Assembly (NCBI GenBank): GCA_910580225.1
Contig: CAJTXE010000001.1
Coordinates: 62,001 to 126,000, forward strand
DNA from: an uncultured Acetatifactor sp.
Lineage (GTDB): Bacteria; Bacillota; Clostridia; Lachnospirales; Lachnospiraceae
Length of the DNA: 64,000 nt
Direction: 5' to 3'
The notes below the pieces were generated by a model that worked only from the letters and a program-made list of their open reading frames with translations, did no database searches and was not told the DNA's origin. How positions within the stretch are numbered: position 1 is the stretch's first letter; each line of letters opens with the position of its first letter. Position numbers and translations under genes: made by a program. Below, one piece after another: positions 7,895 through 16,316 of this stretch.

Positions 7895-9692
7895 GGCGAA
7901 TTGGAAGAAAACCATATATTATCTGAAGCGGAATGGTTTCCGGGAAACCTGGTATGCTGTGGCAGAGCGGCTGAAGGAGCGGAAGATGCCGCCCTATGTA
8001 TGGGTTCCGCCGTCGGAGACAGAGCTGGGGGCACAGCGCATCCAATGGAGAGAAAAGGGGTTTACTGCCGCTTTCAGTATTCTGGTACCCGTATACAGAA
8101 CGAAACCCGAGTATCTGAGGGAACTGACAGATTCCCTGCGCCGTCAGACGTATCCGAACTGGGAGCTGATTCTGGCGGATGCCACGGAGGATGACAGCGT
8201 GGAGAGAATTCTTCGGGATGTGTCGACTTTCGGAGAGGTGGATTTTGGAGACGGTGTACAGAACATGCTGTATTCACAGAGTTCCGTGATGGATGCTGCG
8301 TGCAGTGAGGCGTATGGCTCCGGGGAGATGAAAGGGCAAAGCACGGAGGAAATGGTGGGTGCCTCCTGGAATAGGGGTCGTGAAGCAGTGGCCCATGGGA
8401 AGGATGATTTGGAGAAAATAGGACAACAGGCCGGCAGGAACAGAACGTTGGGGAAGGAGCCAGGGCAGGATTTTCCGGTTTCCGAAGCTGCCTCTCCGGC
8501 GTTCCGGCCTGGAAGGATCCGGTATATTCCGCTGGCAGAAAATGCAGGCATTGCAGAAAATACCAACCAGGCCCTGCCTTATGCGGCGGGAGATTATGTG
8601 GGGCTTCTGGATCATGATGACATTCTGACGGAAAATGCACTGTATGAAATGGCGGCGGCAGTGGAGGAAGGAATCCGCCGGGGAGTAATGCCCTGGATGC
8701 TGTACTCCGACGAAGACAAATGCAGTGGGGACAGGTCGGAATACTATGAGCCTCATTTTAAGGAGGATTTCAATCTGGATCTGCTGCTGAGCAATAATTA
8801 CATCTGCCATTTTCTGATAATGAAGCGGGAATTGATTCAAAGATTGAAATTTCGAAAAGAATTTGACGGTTCACAGGACTATGATCTGGTGCTTCGGGCG
8901 GTTTATGCGCTTCGGAAGCAGGAGAGCGCCATAGTGCATGTTCCCAAAGTGCTTTATCACTGGAGGTGCCATCCCGGCTCTACCGCGGAGAACCCCCAGA
9001 GCAAGCTGTATGCTTACGAATCCGGAAAACGGGCTGTACAGGAGTTTGTCCGGACGATGGGATGGCAGGCGGAAGCTGTGGAGACTGCCCATGTGGGATT
9101 TTATTGTCTGCGATATGAGGGCGGGATATTTGCATGCAGGCCGGATGTGGGCGCCGTGGGAGGCAGAGTGGTCAGAAGGGGCAGAACCGTGGGAGGAAGG
9201 TTCGCCTGTTTTGGGGAGCCGTTTTGTGGGATGGCGACGGAAGAAGGGCGGAATGACGGTATGTGCCCGGACAAGTTTTCGGCTGTGGAGGGATCTTTGA
9301 CAGGGCAGGAGAATGCAGGTGTGGGGACGGAGAGGAGACAGTGGGACGGAGGAAGCCGGAGGGAAGGCGTAGTCCTGTATGAGAACCTTCCGGTTTCCTA
9401 CAGCGGTTATCTCCACCGGGCCAAACTGCCCCAGGATGCCTGTGCCGTGGATATCCGGAATATCCGTGTGCGCCCGGAATGCCGGGAGCTGTTTCGGCAG
9501 GTGGTGGGCGTGCCATATAAAACCGTTGGAGGAAAGGATATGTTTGATGCGTCTCTGCTTCCGGAGGACTGTGATATCTGCAGGGTCAGTCTGGAGCTGG
9601 GCAGAGCGCTGCGGAAGGCGGGGTATCGGATTCTGTATCTTCCCCACAGGGACTCCGATGTAAAAATCCGTTCCGGCGTGGTCTGTTTTTAA
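7878..9692 (+). CDS. GT2 glycosyltransferase with a degenerate second domain
   Basis: About 604 residues. A helical N-terminal segment (KKTIYYLKRNGFRETWYAVAERL) leads into a GT2 domain starting FSILVPVYRTKPEYL, with the DXD-type site in LLDHDDILT and an acceptor part in FDGSQDYDLVLRA. Two low-complexity insertions stand out. One of about 95 residues (nt 8230-8515) lies between the nucleotide-binding half and NAGIAENTNQ. The other is at nt 9160-9400. The C-terminus (DVGAVGGRVV ... LLPEDCDICRVSLEL) matches only the back half of a second GT2 domain, with the donor-binding half missing. TTG at 7878 is preferred as start because GGGAGG lies 6 bases upstream; GTG at 7872 or 7809 are alternatives. 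Confidence 0.83.
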   Translation: MGRINKANWKKTIYYLKRNGFRETWYAVAERLKERKMPPYVWVPPSETELGAQRIQWREKGFTAAFSILVPVYRTKPEYLRELTDSLRRQTYPNWELILADATEDDSVERILRDVSTFGEVDFGDGVQNMLYSQSSVMDAACSEAYGSGEMKGQSTEEMVGASWNRGREAVAHGKDDLEKIGQQAGRNRTLGKEPGQDFPVSEAASPAFRPGRIRYIPLAENAGIAENTNQALPYAAGDYVGLLDHDDILTENALYEMAAAVEEGIRRGVMPWMLYSDEDKCSGDRSEYYEPHFKEDFNLDLLLSNNYICHFLIMKRELIQRLKFRKEFDGSQDYDLVLRAVYALRKQESAIVHVPKVLYHWRCHPGSTAENPQSKLYAYESGKRAVQEFVRTMGWQAEAVETAHVGFYCLRYEGGIFACRPDVGAVGGRVVRRGRTVGGRFACFGEPFCGMATEEGRNDGMCPDKFSAVEGSLTGQENAGVGTERRQWDGGSRREGVVLYENLPVSYSGYLHRAKLPQDACAVDIRNIRVRPECRELFRQVVGVPYKTVGGKDMFDASLLPEDCDICRVSLELGRALRKAGYRILYLPHRDSDVKIRSGVVCF

Positions 9693-9759
9693 ATTTTCCG
9701 GCAACCAGGGAGGCCTGCCGTGTTGGCGGAAGGCAGAACAAATAGAGGGAAAAAGAGAT

Positions 9760-10734
9760 ATGTGCGAAATAACGATTATTATTCCAAATTACAACGGTAT
9801 CCGGTTTCTGAAGGATTGTCTGGAAGCGCTGCAAAACCAGCAGGATGCCCCTGCCTGCTGTGTTTTGGTGGTAGACAACGGTTCCTCGGACGGAAGCCTG
9901 GAACTGCTGAAGACGCAGTTTCCGCTGACAGAGGTCATTTCCCTGCCGGACAATACCGGTTTCTGCCATGCTGTGAACGTGGGCATTCAGGCGGCTGACA
10001 CACCTTATGTCATTTTGCTCAACAACGATACAAAGGCGGCCCCCCGTTTTGTCCGGGCTCTGTACGATGCCGCAGAGGCCAGGCCGGAAGCATTTTCCGT
10101 CAGTGCCCGAATGCTGATGTGGGACAATCCGGATCTGCTTGATGATGCCGGAGACCGATACTGCGTCCTTGGCTGGGCCTATGCCCGGGGGAAGGGCAGG
10201 CACGCGGCGGCTTATAATCAACCGGCCGAGATTTTTTCAGCCTGCGGCGGAGCCGCCATTTACAGGAGGCGCATTCTGGAGGAGATCGGCCTTTTTGACG
10301 AGAACCATTTTGCCTATCTGGAGGATCTGGACATTGGTTACCGGGCCCGTCTCCATGGATACCGCAGTTATTATGAGCCGGAGGCCCGGGTAATCCATTA
10401 CGGCAGCGCTTCCAGCGGTTCCCGGTACAACCTGTGGAAGACGGAGTTAGCGGCGGCGAACTCTGTCTATGTCATTGGGAAAAATATGCCGGTGCTGCAG
10501 TGGGTTTGGAATCTGCCGTTTTTATGTGTTGGTTTTATCGTCAAATTCTTGTTTTTCCATAAAAAGGCCATGGGGAGAGCATATCTGAAAGGGTTGGGGA
10601 AGGGGCTGGAGAAGATCTGCTCCCAATCCGGAAGAGCACGGAAAGTGCCGTTTCAATGGAAAAATCTGGGTCATTATCTGGCCGTTCAATGGCAGCTTTA
10701 TGTAAATACCATAAGACTTCTTAAGAAATCTTAA
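9760..10734 (+). CDS. GT2 glycosyltransferase, rhamnosyltransferase-like
   Basis: A 324-residue single-domain GT2 enzyme. It opens with ITIIIPNYNGIRFLKDCL and has VVDNGSSDGS for UDP/dTDP binding and LLNNDT as the metal site. The acceptor half, FSACGGAAIYRRRILEEIGLFDE followed by YLEDLDIGYRARLHGY, is the pattern of WbbL/RfbN-type rhamnosyltransferases. The C-terminus has an amphipathic or weakly hydrophobic patch (WNLPFLCVGFIVKFLFF) that probably docks it on the membrane. It follows the previous glycosyltransferase by 67 bases on the same strand and is likely in the same transcript. Rhamnose as donor is inferred from the subfamily look. Confidence 0.88.
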   Translation: MCEITIIIPNYNGIRFLKDCLEALQNQQDAPACCVLVVDNGSSDGSLELLKTQFPLTEVISLPDNTGFCHAVNVGIQAADTPYVILLNNDTKAAPRFVRALYDAAEARPEAFSVSARMLMWDNPDLLDDAGDRYCVLGWAYARGKGRHAAAYNQPAEIFSACGGAAIYRRRILEEIGLFDENHFAYLEDLDIGYRARLHGYRSYYEPEARVIHYGSASSGSRYNLWKTELAAANSVYVIGKNMPVLQWVWNLPFLCVGFIVKFLFFHKKAMGRAYLKGLGKGLEKICSQSGRARKVPFQWKNLGHYLAVQWQLYVNTIRLLKKS

Positions 10735-10806
10735 GAAACAGCTTCATAAAATCCTAAGTTGCTTTTTTCATAATAATATTGTAAGGTAGTACCGTAGGTG
10801 GCGCTT

Positions 10807-12213
10807 ATGATAAAAGATAATCAGAAAGTATTTAACCGAGCGATGGTAATGTTGGATGCTGCCATTACGGCGGTATCTTTTATGTCGGCCTATTATTTTA
10901 AATTTTATGTTTTGGAGGACGGGCCGGGAATCGGTGTACTGCCTGGGGGTGAGTATGTTAAGCTGCTGCCCTTTATCGTCCCCATTTATATGCTGCTGTA
11001 TTATGCCTGCAGTATGTATGCACCCAAGAGGACTGTACGGCGTCGCTTTGAGATCTATGGGGTAGTCAAGGCAAATACCATTGGGATCCTGACGTTAATC
11101 ATTATATTGTATATGATTATACGGGAAATCAATTACTCCAGGTCCGTGATGGTGTTTTTCTATTTTTTTAACGTGTTTTTCACATCCTGTTTCCGTCTGG
11201 CTCTGCGCAAGGGACTGCGCACCATCAGAAGCAGGGGATATAATCTGAAACATATACTTCTGGTAGGGTATTCCCGGGCGGCGGAGGAATACATTGACAG
11301 GCTGACGGACAACCCTCAGTGGGGATATGTGGCATGCGGCATTCTGGATGATCATGTTCCGGCCGGAACCCTTTACAAAGGGGTGAAGGTATTGGGCAGA
11401 CTGGCGAATCTGAATGTCATTCTTCCGGAAAACAAACTGGACGAGATCGCCATCTCCCTGTCCCTGAAAGATTACCATAATCTGGAAAGCATTGTTTCCG
11501 TCTGCGAGAAGTCGGGCGTGCATACAAAGTTCATTCCCGACTACAATAGCTTAATACCAACGAAACCTTACACGGAGGATCTGATGGGGCTGCCGGTGAT
11601 TAATATCAGGTATGTGCCTCTGACGAACACAGGAAATATCATCATCAAGCGAATGGTGGACATTGTGGGGGCACTGTTCGGAATCGCAGTGACATCTCCC
11701 ATTATGCTGCTTGCGGCAGTGCTGGTGAAAATAACCAGTCCGGGGCCGGTTATTTTCCGACAGGAGAGAGTAGGGCTTCACAATAAATCTTTTTATATGT
11801 ATAAATTCCGCAGTATGGAGCGGCAGGCTCCCGGTGAAGAGAAACGGGCATGGACCGTGCGGAATGACCCCAGAGTGACACCGGTGGGGAAATTGTTAAG
11901 ACGCACCAGTATTGATGAGCTGCCACAGCTGTTTAATATACTGAAGGGGGATATGAGCCTGGTGGGACCCAGGCCGGAACGGCCGCTTTTTGTGGAGAAA
12001 TTTAAGGAAGAGATTCCCAGATACATGGTAAAGCATCAGGTGCGTCCGGGGCTTACAGGATGGGCTCAGGTCAACGGTCTGCGGGGGGATACTTCGATTC
12101 GGAAGCGGATTGAATATGATCTGTACTACATCGAGAACTGGACTTTGGGATTGGATCTGAAAATAATCCTGATGACCTTTTTTACAGGATTTATTAATAA
12201 AAATGCGTATTAA
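10807..12213 (+). CDS. Polyprenyl-phosphate sugar-1-phosphate transferase (WcaJ/EpsE type)
   Basis: 468 residues. It starts glycan assembly by moving a sugar phosphate from an NDP-sugar to undecaprenyl phosphate. Four N-terminal membrane spans (about residues 12-120) are followed by a cytoplasmic Rossmann-like region (HILLVGYSRAAEEYI). A re-entrant hydrophobic segment (about 280-305) then leads into the catalytic domain. The catalytic signatures are KFRSM, the DELPQ motif (RRTSIDELPQLFNILKGDMS) and LVGPRPERP, with VRPGLTGWAQVNG near the end. The five-span long form fits the PHPT (poly-hexose-1-phosphate transferase) class. ATG at 10807 has AGGTGG 5 bases upstream; a GTG at 10798 would bury that site. 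This is the committing step for the locus. Confidence 0.93.
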   Translation: MIKDNQKVFNRAMVMLDAAITAVSFMSAYYFKFYVLEDGPGIGVLPGGEYVKLLPFIVPIYMLLYYACSMYAPKRTVRRRFEIYGVVKANTIGILTLIIILYMIIREINYSRSVMVFFYFFNVFFTSCFRLALRKGLRTIRSRGYNLKHILLVGYSRAAEEYIDRLTDNPQWGYVACGILDDHVPAGTLYKGVKVLGRLANLNVILPENKLDEIAISLSLKDYHNLESIVSVCEKSGVHTKFIPDYNSLIPTKPYTEDLMGLPVINIRYVPLTNTGNIIIKRMVDIVGALFGIAVTSPIMLLAAVLVKITSPGPVIFRQERVGLHNKSFYMYKFRSMERQAPGEEKRAWTVRNDPRVTPVGKLLRRTSIDELPQLFNILKGDMSLVGPRPERPLFVEKFKEEIPRYMVKHQVRPGLTGWAQVNGLRGDTSIRKRIEYDLYYIENWTLGLDLKIILMTFFTGFINKNAY

Positions 12214-12264
12214 CGACAGCAGAGCCCTGGAAAGAGGGCTGCAGGAGGAAAGAGGAGAAGTATT

Positions 12265-13368
12265 ATGGCAACGGCAGGAAGAAGGAATTCAAAACGCGCG
12301 GCAAGGCAGAAGAGGAAAATGGTGCTCTTTGCATTTGAGATTATCATTATCCTGATTATGGTGGTGATACTCTATCTGGTGATGAACAAGACCAGTGAGG
12401 GCCCTAAGATGGTGAATCTGGACCCGAAGAATCTGGCGATTCCCACGGAAGTCATTGAGAAGACGGAAGAAGGCGGTACCATGCATGGCTATATGAATGT
12501 AGCTCTGTTTGGTCTGGATGCGGAGACCGAGAGTCAGCTTTATAAGGGAAGTCGAAGTGACACAATCATGATCGCCAGTATCAATCTGGATACAGGAGAT
12601 ATCAGGCTGGTCAGTGTGTACCGGGATTCTTATCTGAACATTGGGCCCTATAAAGGACAGTCGGAATATTACTGGAAGTGCAACACCGCCTATGCGGCAG
12701 GCGGAGCAGAGCAGGCGGTCAGAATGCTGAACATGAACCTGGATATGGATATCAAGGATTTCGTGGCTGTGGGATACAAGGGGTTGAGCAGTGTGATTGA
12801 CGGTCTGGGCGGTATCTATCTGGATATCAGTGCAGAGGAAGTGTCCCATCTGAATAACTATCAGATCGGTGTATCTTCGGTTTTAAAGTGTGATTATACA
12901 CCGATCAAGGAGGCAGGATATCAGCTGGTGAACGGACTCCAGGCTACCGCATACTGTCGAATCCGTGCCACTGCCGGAGACGACTTCAAACGTACAGCCC
13001 GTCAGCGCAGCGTGCTGAAGGCAATCGAGGAACAGGCGAAGAAGACGGATCTGACCACTTTGACCAAAGTATTTAATGACTGTATCGGCGATATTTATAC
13101 CAGTATTGACTCAAAGGATATTCTGGAGCTGCTGGGAAATATTACGAAATATAGTATAGCGGAGGAAGCCGGATTTCCTACTGAAGAGCTGCGGACCACC
13201 GGTAACATCGGTGCCAAGGGAAGCTGCATTATTCCCCAGAATCTGGAGGAAAATGTGGTATGGCTGCACCAGTTCCTGTTTGACGATATGGATTATGAGG
13301 TAACAGAAAACATAAAAGATTATGATGTGATTATCAAATCCGAAACAAACCAGTACCTGAAAAAGTAA
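12265..13368 (+). CDS. LytR-CpsA-Psr (LCP) family glycopolymer ligase
   Basis: 367 residues. LCP proteins transfer undecaprenyl-linked anionic or surface polymers to peptidoglycan on the outer face of the membrane. A basic cytoplasmic tail (KRAARQKRK) precedes one membrane span (about 19-41), then the extracellular LCP domain: RSDTIMIASINLDTGDIRLVSVYRDSYL carries the conserved Arg/Asp core. YCRIRATAGDDFKRTARQR matches the family pattern for the polyprenyl-phosphate site. GGAGGAAAGAGGAG gives a strong ribosome site. It sits 51 bases after the sugar transferase, which fits a locus that builds and then anchors one wall polymer. Confidence 0.92.
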   Translation: MATAGRRNSKRAARQKRKMVLFAFEIIIILIMVVILYLVMNKTSEGPKMVNLDPKNLAIPTEVIEKTEEGGTMHGYMNVALFGLDAETESQLYKGSRSDTIMIASINLDTGDIRLVSVYRDSYLNIGPYKGQSEYYWKCNTAYAAGGAEQAVRMLNMNLDMDIKDFVAVGYKGLSSVIDGLGGIYLDISAEEVSHLNNYQIGVSSVLKCDYTPIKEAGYQLVNGLQATAYCRIRATAGDDFKRTARQRSVLKAIEEQAKKTDLTTLTKVFNDCIGDIYTSIDSKDILELLGNITKYSIAEEAGFPTEELRTTGNIGAKGSCIIPQNLEENVVWLHQFLFDDMDYEVTENIKDYDVIIKSETNQYLKK

Positions 13369-13385
13369 AATCAGAGACAAAAGGG

Positions 13386-13418
13386 GCTGTCGCAGAAACG
13401 ATTGCGGCAGTCTCTTTG
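13386..13418 (+). terminator. Weak hairpin terminator or attenuator
   Basis: CTGTCGCA (13387-13394) pairs with TGCGGCAG (13403-13410), followed by TCTCTTTG. It lies between the LCP gene and the last glycosyltransferase. The short T-rich tract suggests partial termination. Confidence 0.5.
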
Positions 13419-13440
13419 TATATGAAAAGAGGTGCCCAGA

Positions 13441-14421
13441 GTGAAAACTGATGTTATCATACCTGTCTATAAACCGGGAAGGGAACTTTTGACCTTGCTG
13501 GACAGACTGGAAAACCAGACCATATCAGTCCGAAAGATAATTCTTATGAATACAGAGGAAGTGTGTTCATGGGAGAAAGCGGCCTGTCAGAACAAGACGC
13601 ACTGGCAGAAGCTGACGGACCAGGTGGATTTTGCCCGAAAATATCCCAATGTGGAGATCCATTCCCTTCCAAAGGCGGAGTTTGATCATGGCGGAACCAG
13701 GCATCAGGGGGTGCAGTATTCGGATGCGGAGCTGTTCATCTGCATGACTCAGGACGCCATGCCGGCGGATACCCGGCTGGTGGAAAATCTGATAAAGCAT
13801 CTTTCGGGAAATACGGCCGCGGCCTACGCCAGACAGCTTCCCGGGGAGGCTTCCTCGGAATTTGAGAAAATGTCCCGCATGTTCAACTACCCGCAGCAAT
13901 CCAGATACAAGACGCTGGACGACCTGAAGGAATTGGGCATCAAAACCTTCTTCTGTTCCAATGTGTGTGCGGCTTACCGAAGGGATATATACGATAAATT
14001 GGGAGGATTTGTTCATCATACGATATTTAATGAAGATATGATCTATGCGGCATCTATGATCAGAGCCGGGTATGCCGTTGCCTATGAGGCCGGGGCACAG
14101 GTGATCCACTCACATGACTATACGAATGTGGAACAGCTGCGCCGCAATTTTGATCTGGGTGTTTCCCAGGCGGAACATCCGGAAGTTTTTGCGGATATTC
14201 CGTCTGAGGCCGAAGGCAGAAAGTTTGTGGCGCAGACCTGGCAGTTCCTGAAGGACCATAAGCGTTTATACAGATTTCCGGCATTCTGTCTGCAATGTGC
14301 CTTTAAATATGCAGGTTATCTTCTGGGCAGGCATTACAAAAAACTGCCCCGGGCTCTGGTTCTAAAGATTACTGCAAATAAACAATACTGGAAGGGCATA
14401 TGGACCGAAGCCATAAAATAA
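13441..14421 (+). CDS. GT2 glycosyltransferase, rhamnosyltransferase-type
   Basis: About 326 residues. It begins VKTDVIIPVYKPGRELLTLLDRL and continues with FDHGGTRHQGVQYS and FICMTQDAMPAD, a pattern typical of GT2 rhamnosyltransferases, in which the metal site reads TQDA. FCSNVCAAYRRDIYDKLGGF and FNEDMIYAASMIRAG give the acceptor side with its catalytic Glu-Asp. GTG at 13441 is favoured because AGAGG lies 8 bases upstream; a GTG at 13432 overlaps that site. It is the last gene of the polysaccharide locus on this strand, separated from the LCP gene by a weak hairpin. Confidence 0.87.
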   Translation: MKTDVIIPVYKPGRELLTLLDRLENQTISVRKIILMNTEEVCSWEKAACQNKTHWQKLTDQVDFARKYPNVEIHSLPKAEFDHGGTRHQGVQYSDAELFICMTQDAMPADTRLVENLIKHLSGNTAAAYARQLPGEASSEFEKMSRMFNYPQQSRYKTLDDLKELGIKTFFCSNVCAAYRRDIYDKLGGFVHHTIFNEDMIYAASMIRAGYAVAYEAGAQVIHSHDYTNVEQLRRNFDLGVSQAEHPEVFADIPSEAEGRKFVAQTWQFLKDHKRLYRFPAFCLQCAFKYAGYLLGRHYKKLPRALVLKITANKQYWKGIWTEAIK

Positions 14422-14577
14422 AGCTGTACAAAAACAAAAGGGGAGCTGAAACGGTATTTATTTTTCACAATCACTTCATTTTGTAAACACAATTTCATCA
14501 CAATTGGAAGCTATACTGAAGTGCATAAAGATGAAACAACAACTTACACAATATTAATAAGAAGAGAGGTAGTCATT

Positions 14578-15906
14578 ATGTACGAAAACGAAATTTATTC
14601 CAATTCAGAAAATGGTGGTTACACATCTTATCAGACAGGCAGCGCCTACAACACGATATACAATCCGGTTGCTGCAGGAGACGACGGAAAGAAGAAAAAG
14701 AAGGGAACCTTCCGGAAATTTGTAATCAGCATGGGACTGGGCATCACGTTCGGAGCATTTGCCGGGGCAGGGTTTTATGCAGTACACCTTGGGGCCGGCA
14801 GACTGCTTCCGGCAAACCAGGAAGTCATTTCCACAGAGACTTCCCAGGGGGAGAATCTGCCCGGCGATGCTAAGATGGACAGTATCAACTACGTGACCTA
14901 TGTCAGTGATGATATTTCCAATGTGGTGGCAAGCGTGATGCCTGCCATGGTGTCTATCGTCAATACTTCCACCAGGACCACATCTTTCTGGGGATATACC
15001 TATCAGCAGTCGCTGCCTTCGGCGGGGTCCGGCATCATTGTGGAGGAGAAGGACGGTGAACTGCTGATCGTCTCCAACAATCATGTGGTGGCGAATGCGG
15101 ATTCTCTGGAGGTAACCTTCATCGACGGTACTACCGCGGAGGCGAACATTAAGGGACAGGATTCGGAGATGGATCTGGCAGTGATTGCGGTACCTTTGGA
15201 GAGTCTGTCCCAGGAAACCAGGAAGGCCATTACCGTTGCCACTCTGGGGGACAGCGACAACCTGAAACTGGGCCAGCCCGTTATCGCAATCGGCAATGCT
15301 CTGGGGAACGGTCAGTCCGTGACCAATGGCATCGTCAGCGCCCTGGACCGTGAGGTGACCAATGAGGATGGTACTACAGGCTCCTATATTCAGACCAATG
15401 CGGCCATCAACGGCGGCAATTCCGGCGGTGCTCTGCTGACTATCACCGGGGAAGTCATCGGCATCAACTCCGGCAAAATCAAGGCTACCGGTGTAGAAGG
15501 CATGGGATATGCTATCCCCATCAGTTCTGCCAGTCCCATTATCGCTGATCTGATGGAGCGCCAGACCAGAACCGAGAAAGCTTCCGAGGAGGAAAAGGGT
15601 TATATGGGAATCTCTCCTCAGACGGTTGACAGTGCCATGGCCCAACAGTTCGGTATTCCTCAGGGGGTGTACATTGCCCAGGTATTTGAAGATACCGCAG
15701 CGGAGGCGGCAGGGATCAAAAGACGGGATGTGCTGGTAAAGCTGGATGGACAGAAGATTTCCTCTTCCGAGGAACTGATGAAGGCAATGGAATATTACAA
15801 GTCGGGAGAGACTGTGAAAGTTACAGTGAAACGTGTGGAAAACGGGGAGTATGTGGATATTGAACTGGAAGTGACTCTGGGAGACTGGCCGGAAGAAAAC
15901 AGATAA
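14578..15906 (+). CDS. htrA: Membrane-anchored HtrA/DegP serine protease
   Basis: 442 residues. HtrA degrades misfolded proteins at the outer membrane-surface side. A cytoplasmic Tyr/Asn/Ser-rich tail and basic patch (KKKKKGTFRK) precede one membrane span (about 49-72). A trypsin-like domain has His169 (SNNHVVA), Asp199 (SEMDLAVI) and Ser282 (GGNSGGALL), and one C-terminal PDZ domain (about 345-435) has GVYIAQVFEDTAAEAAGIK. ATG at 14578 follows AGAGAGGT; the open frame from 14521 is leader. Upstream 14460-14520 is AT-rich with TATACT at 14512 as a possible -10; I see no clear -35, which would fit activator control. A strong terminator follows, so it is monocistronic. Confidence 0.94.
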   Translation: MYENEIYSNSENGGYTSYQTGSAYNTIYNPVAAGDDGKKKKKGTFRKFVISMGLGITFGAFAGAGFYAVHLGAGRLLPANQEVISTETSQGENLPGDAKMDSINYVTYVSDDISNVVASVMPAMVSIVNTSTRTTSFWGYTYQQSLPSAGSGIIVEEKDGELLIVSNNHVVANADSLEVTFIDGTTAEANIKGQDSEMDLAVIAVPLESLSQETRKAITVATLGDSDNLKLGQPVIAIGNALGNGQSVTNGIVSALDREVTNEDGTTGSYIQTNAAINGGNSGGALLTITGEVIGINSGKIKATGVEGMGYAIPISSASPIIADLMERQTRTEKASEEEKGYMGISPQTVDSAMAQQFGIPQGVYIAQVFEDTAAEAAGIKRRDVLVKLDGQKISSSEELMKAMEYYKSGETVKVTVKRVENGEYVDIELEVTLGDWPEENR

Positions 15907-15957
15907 TTTCTAATTGCAAATAAATAAAAAAGGAAAAACAAAGAAAAGAAAGATGGG

Positions 15958-16006
15958 AAACAGCCGTACCGGGAAGGAGACACCGAAAGGACGGCTGTTT
16001 TCTGTT
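15958..16006 (+). terminator. Rho-independent terminator after htrA
   Basis: AAACAGCCGT (15958-15967) and ACGGCTGTTT (15991-16000) form a perfect 10-bp stem followed by TCTGTT. Confidence 0.88.
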
Positions 16007-16059
16007 CTATTGAAAGCTTTTTCAGGACGTTGTGAAATCTTTCTTTAGAAAAAGTTCAC

Positions 16060-16088
16060 TTGTATAGATGACGATTTTCCAGTATACT
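16060..16088 (+). promoter_or_regulatory. Sigma-A promoter for the clpX-like gene
   Basis: TTGTAT (16060-16065), 17 bases, TATACT (16083-16088). This would give a leader of about 220 bases before the ATG at 16317, long for a single gene. I found no riboswitch class in the leader. Confidence 0.7.
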
Positions 16089-16316
16089 GATAATACGGAA
16101 TTGTATCAAAAGAACTCGTGTAATTTAGGGGGGACATTGTGCGGTTTCGGGGATGCGGACAGTGAAGCAGGAGAGAAAATAACGGTGTGGTCCGGACCGG
16201 GGGATGTCGTCAGCTGCCGGAAGGGGAGAAATTGTTTTGAAGCGGCTTAAAAGGAAAAGATTTTTCGGCATGCTGCAAGAGGAAAACGGACAGCACGGAA
16301 GAGAGGAAACATAGAG

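Noticed and set aside
14460..14520. Stress-type operator for htrA in the AT-rich leader (TTTTCACA-like octamers)
   Set aside because: Octamers are imperfect and I could not match them to a known regulator site with confidence.
16089..16316. Riboswitch in the long leader of the clpX-like gene
   Set aside because: No conserved riboswitch core or strong stem was recognised by eye.
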